Source of the DNA: Niameybacter massiliensis
Lineage (GTDB): Bacteria > Bacillota > Clostridia > Lachnospirales > Cellulosilyticaceae
Length of the DNA: 64,000 nt
Assembly (NCBI RefSeq): GCF_001282685.1
Contig: NZ_LN875035.1
Coordinates: forward strand, 1,034,250-1,098,249
Reading direction: 5' to 3'
The stretch's first letter is position 1, and the number at the start of each line of letters is the position of its first letter. A program made the position numbers and the translations under genes. The notes beneath the pieces are model-generated. The model was not told where the DNA came from and did no database searches. It saw only the letters and a list, made by a program, of their open reading frames with translations. Shown here piece after piece: positions 63,695 through 64,000 of the stretch.

Positions 63695-64000
63695 TTATGC
63701 CACTTGTTGCTTTAACATTTGTATTTGTCTATCTCTTACATGATAAATTAGGTCTACAATACACCCTGCACTTGTAAGTACTATAATGGTAATTTTAAAT
63801 AAACTAAATAACATGAGGAAGATTCCTAGACCAATTCCCTTAGTTATACCTATAGACCCAGTCTTTGTATAAATAAATTTACTTACTAAGCTATGGGCAT
63901 CTCGCAATATAAAGTACAATGCAATCCACTGTATAGCTCCTAATACCGTCTTTAAATAAAGTGGAAGTGCTACAAATTGTAATGCTTGTATACCCACTAG
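63695..64000 (-). CDS. Small membrane protein, incomplete at the window edge
   Basis: At least 100 residues on the minus strand, ending at 63695. The frame stays open to the right edge, so the 5' end may lie outside; a GTG at 63997 is a possible start but lacks visible upstream context. Two or three hydrophobic helices are present (VLGAIQWIALYFILRDAHS; IGLGIFLMLFSLFKITIIVLT). No family recognised. It probably belongs to a transcript coming from the right. Confidence 0.6.
   Translation of the reverse strand, partial: LVGIQALQFVALPLYLKTVLGAIQWIALYFILRDAHSLVSKFIYTKTGSIGITKGIGLGIFLMLFSLFKITIIVLTSAGCIVDLIYHVRDRQIQMLKQQVA

Overview
The window is a chromosomal stretch of an AT-rich, low-GC Gram-positive anaerobe of the class Clostridia. 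Supporting signs are strong AGGAGG ribosome binding sites, sigma-A promoters, poly-T hairpin terminators, an RNase J gene, T-box, M-box and cobalamin riboswitches, anaerobic (early cobalt insertion) B12 genes, a flavoprotein-rubredoxin fusion, SLH surface domains and a dockerin-like module. The gene content fits a fibre- or gut-associated Lachnospirales member such as Cellulosilyticum; this species-level guess is inference. I see no prophage, insertion sequence, CRISPR array or rRNA.

Layout. 1-790: the 5' part of rpoD (leftward) with its promoter. 791-9570: a leftward cobalamin operon cbiD-L-F-G-H-J-ET-AC behind a B12 riboswitch. 9570-14600: a DUF445 protein, a MATE exporter and a three-gene polar amino acid ABC importer with a palindromic operator candidate. 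14600-18300: an M23/LysM/G5 envelope hydrolase, a TerB-DnaJ membrane protein, a cold shock protein with a structured leader, and a 64-residue protein. 18358-18582: a LexA-type box driving a 39-residue ORF. 18585-24710: a membrane-anchored oleate hydratase, a CstA transporter behind a T-box, an ArsB/NhaD-type permease and an unknown partner. 24722-34818: a secreted 5'-nucleotidase, a SNF2 helicase, a solute-binding lipoprotein paired with a membrane diguanylate cyclase, a small coiled-coil protein and a stalk-domain surface protein. 35014-41930: a TVP38/DedA-type protein, then a 1640-residue M60 metallopeptidase with a dockerin-like module directly followed by an SLH surface anchor whose N-terminal domain may be cohesin-like. 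41949-45054: YjdM, an M42 aminopeptidase, a DNase I-like phosphatase/nuclease, and tRNA-Gly(CCC)-tRNA-Ala(GGC). 45076-52790: HelD, RNase J, and a magnesium operon (M-box, 36-residue leader ORF, mgtA, receiver-less winged-helix regulator). 52891-64000: a coiled-coil protein, adenine deaminase, a class V aminotransferase, an EcsC-containing small operon, a histidine acid phosphatase, an alpha/beta hydrolase, a flavin reductase-rubredoxin, a 30-residue ORF and an incomplete membrane protein.

How the parts work together. The cbi operon encodes most of the corrin-ring steps from cobalt-precorrin-2 to cobyrinate a,c-diamide and is switched off by adenosylcobalamin. The M-box similarly makes mgtA dependent on low magnesium, and the leader ORF after it, whose start lies in a 13-bp inverted repeat, suggests a second translational layer. 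The M60/SLH pair is a candidate surface-tethered glycoprotein-degrading module. The most novel regulatory unit is the small monocistronic gene with a perfect GAAC-N4-GTTC box overlapping its promoter. Start codons were adjusted wherever a good ribosome binding site favoured an internal start.
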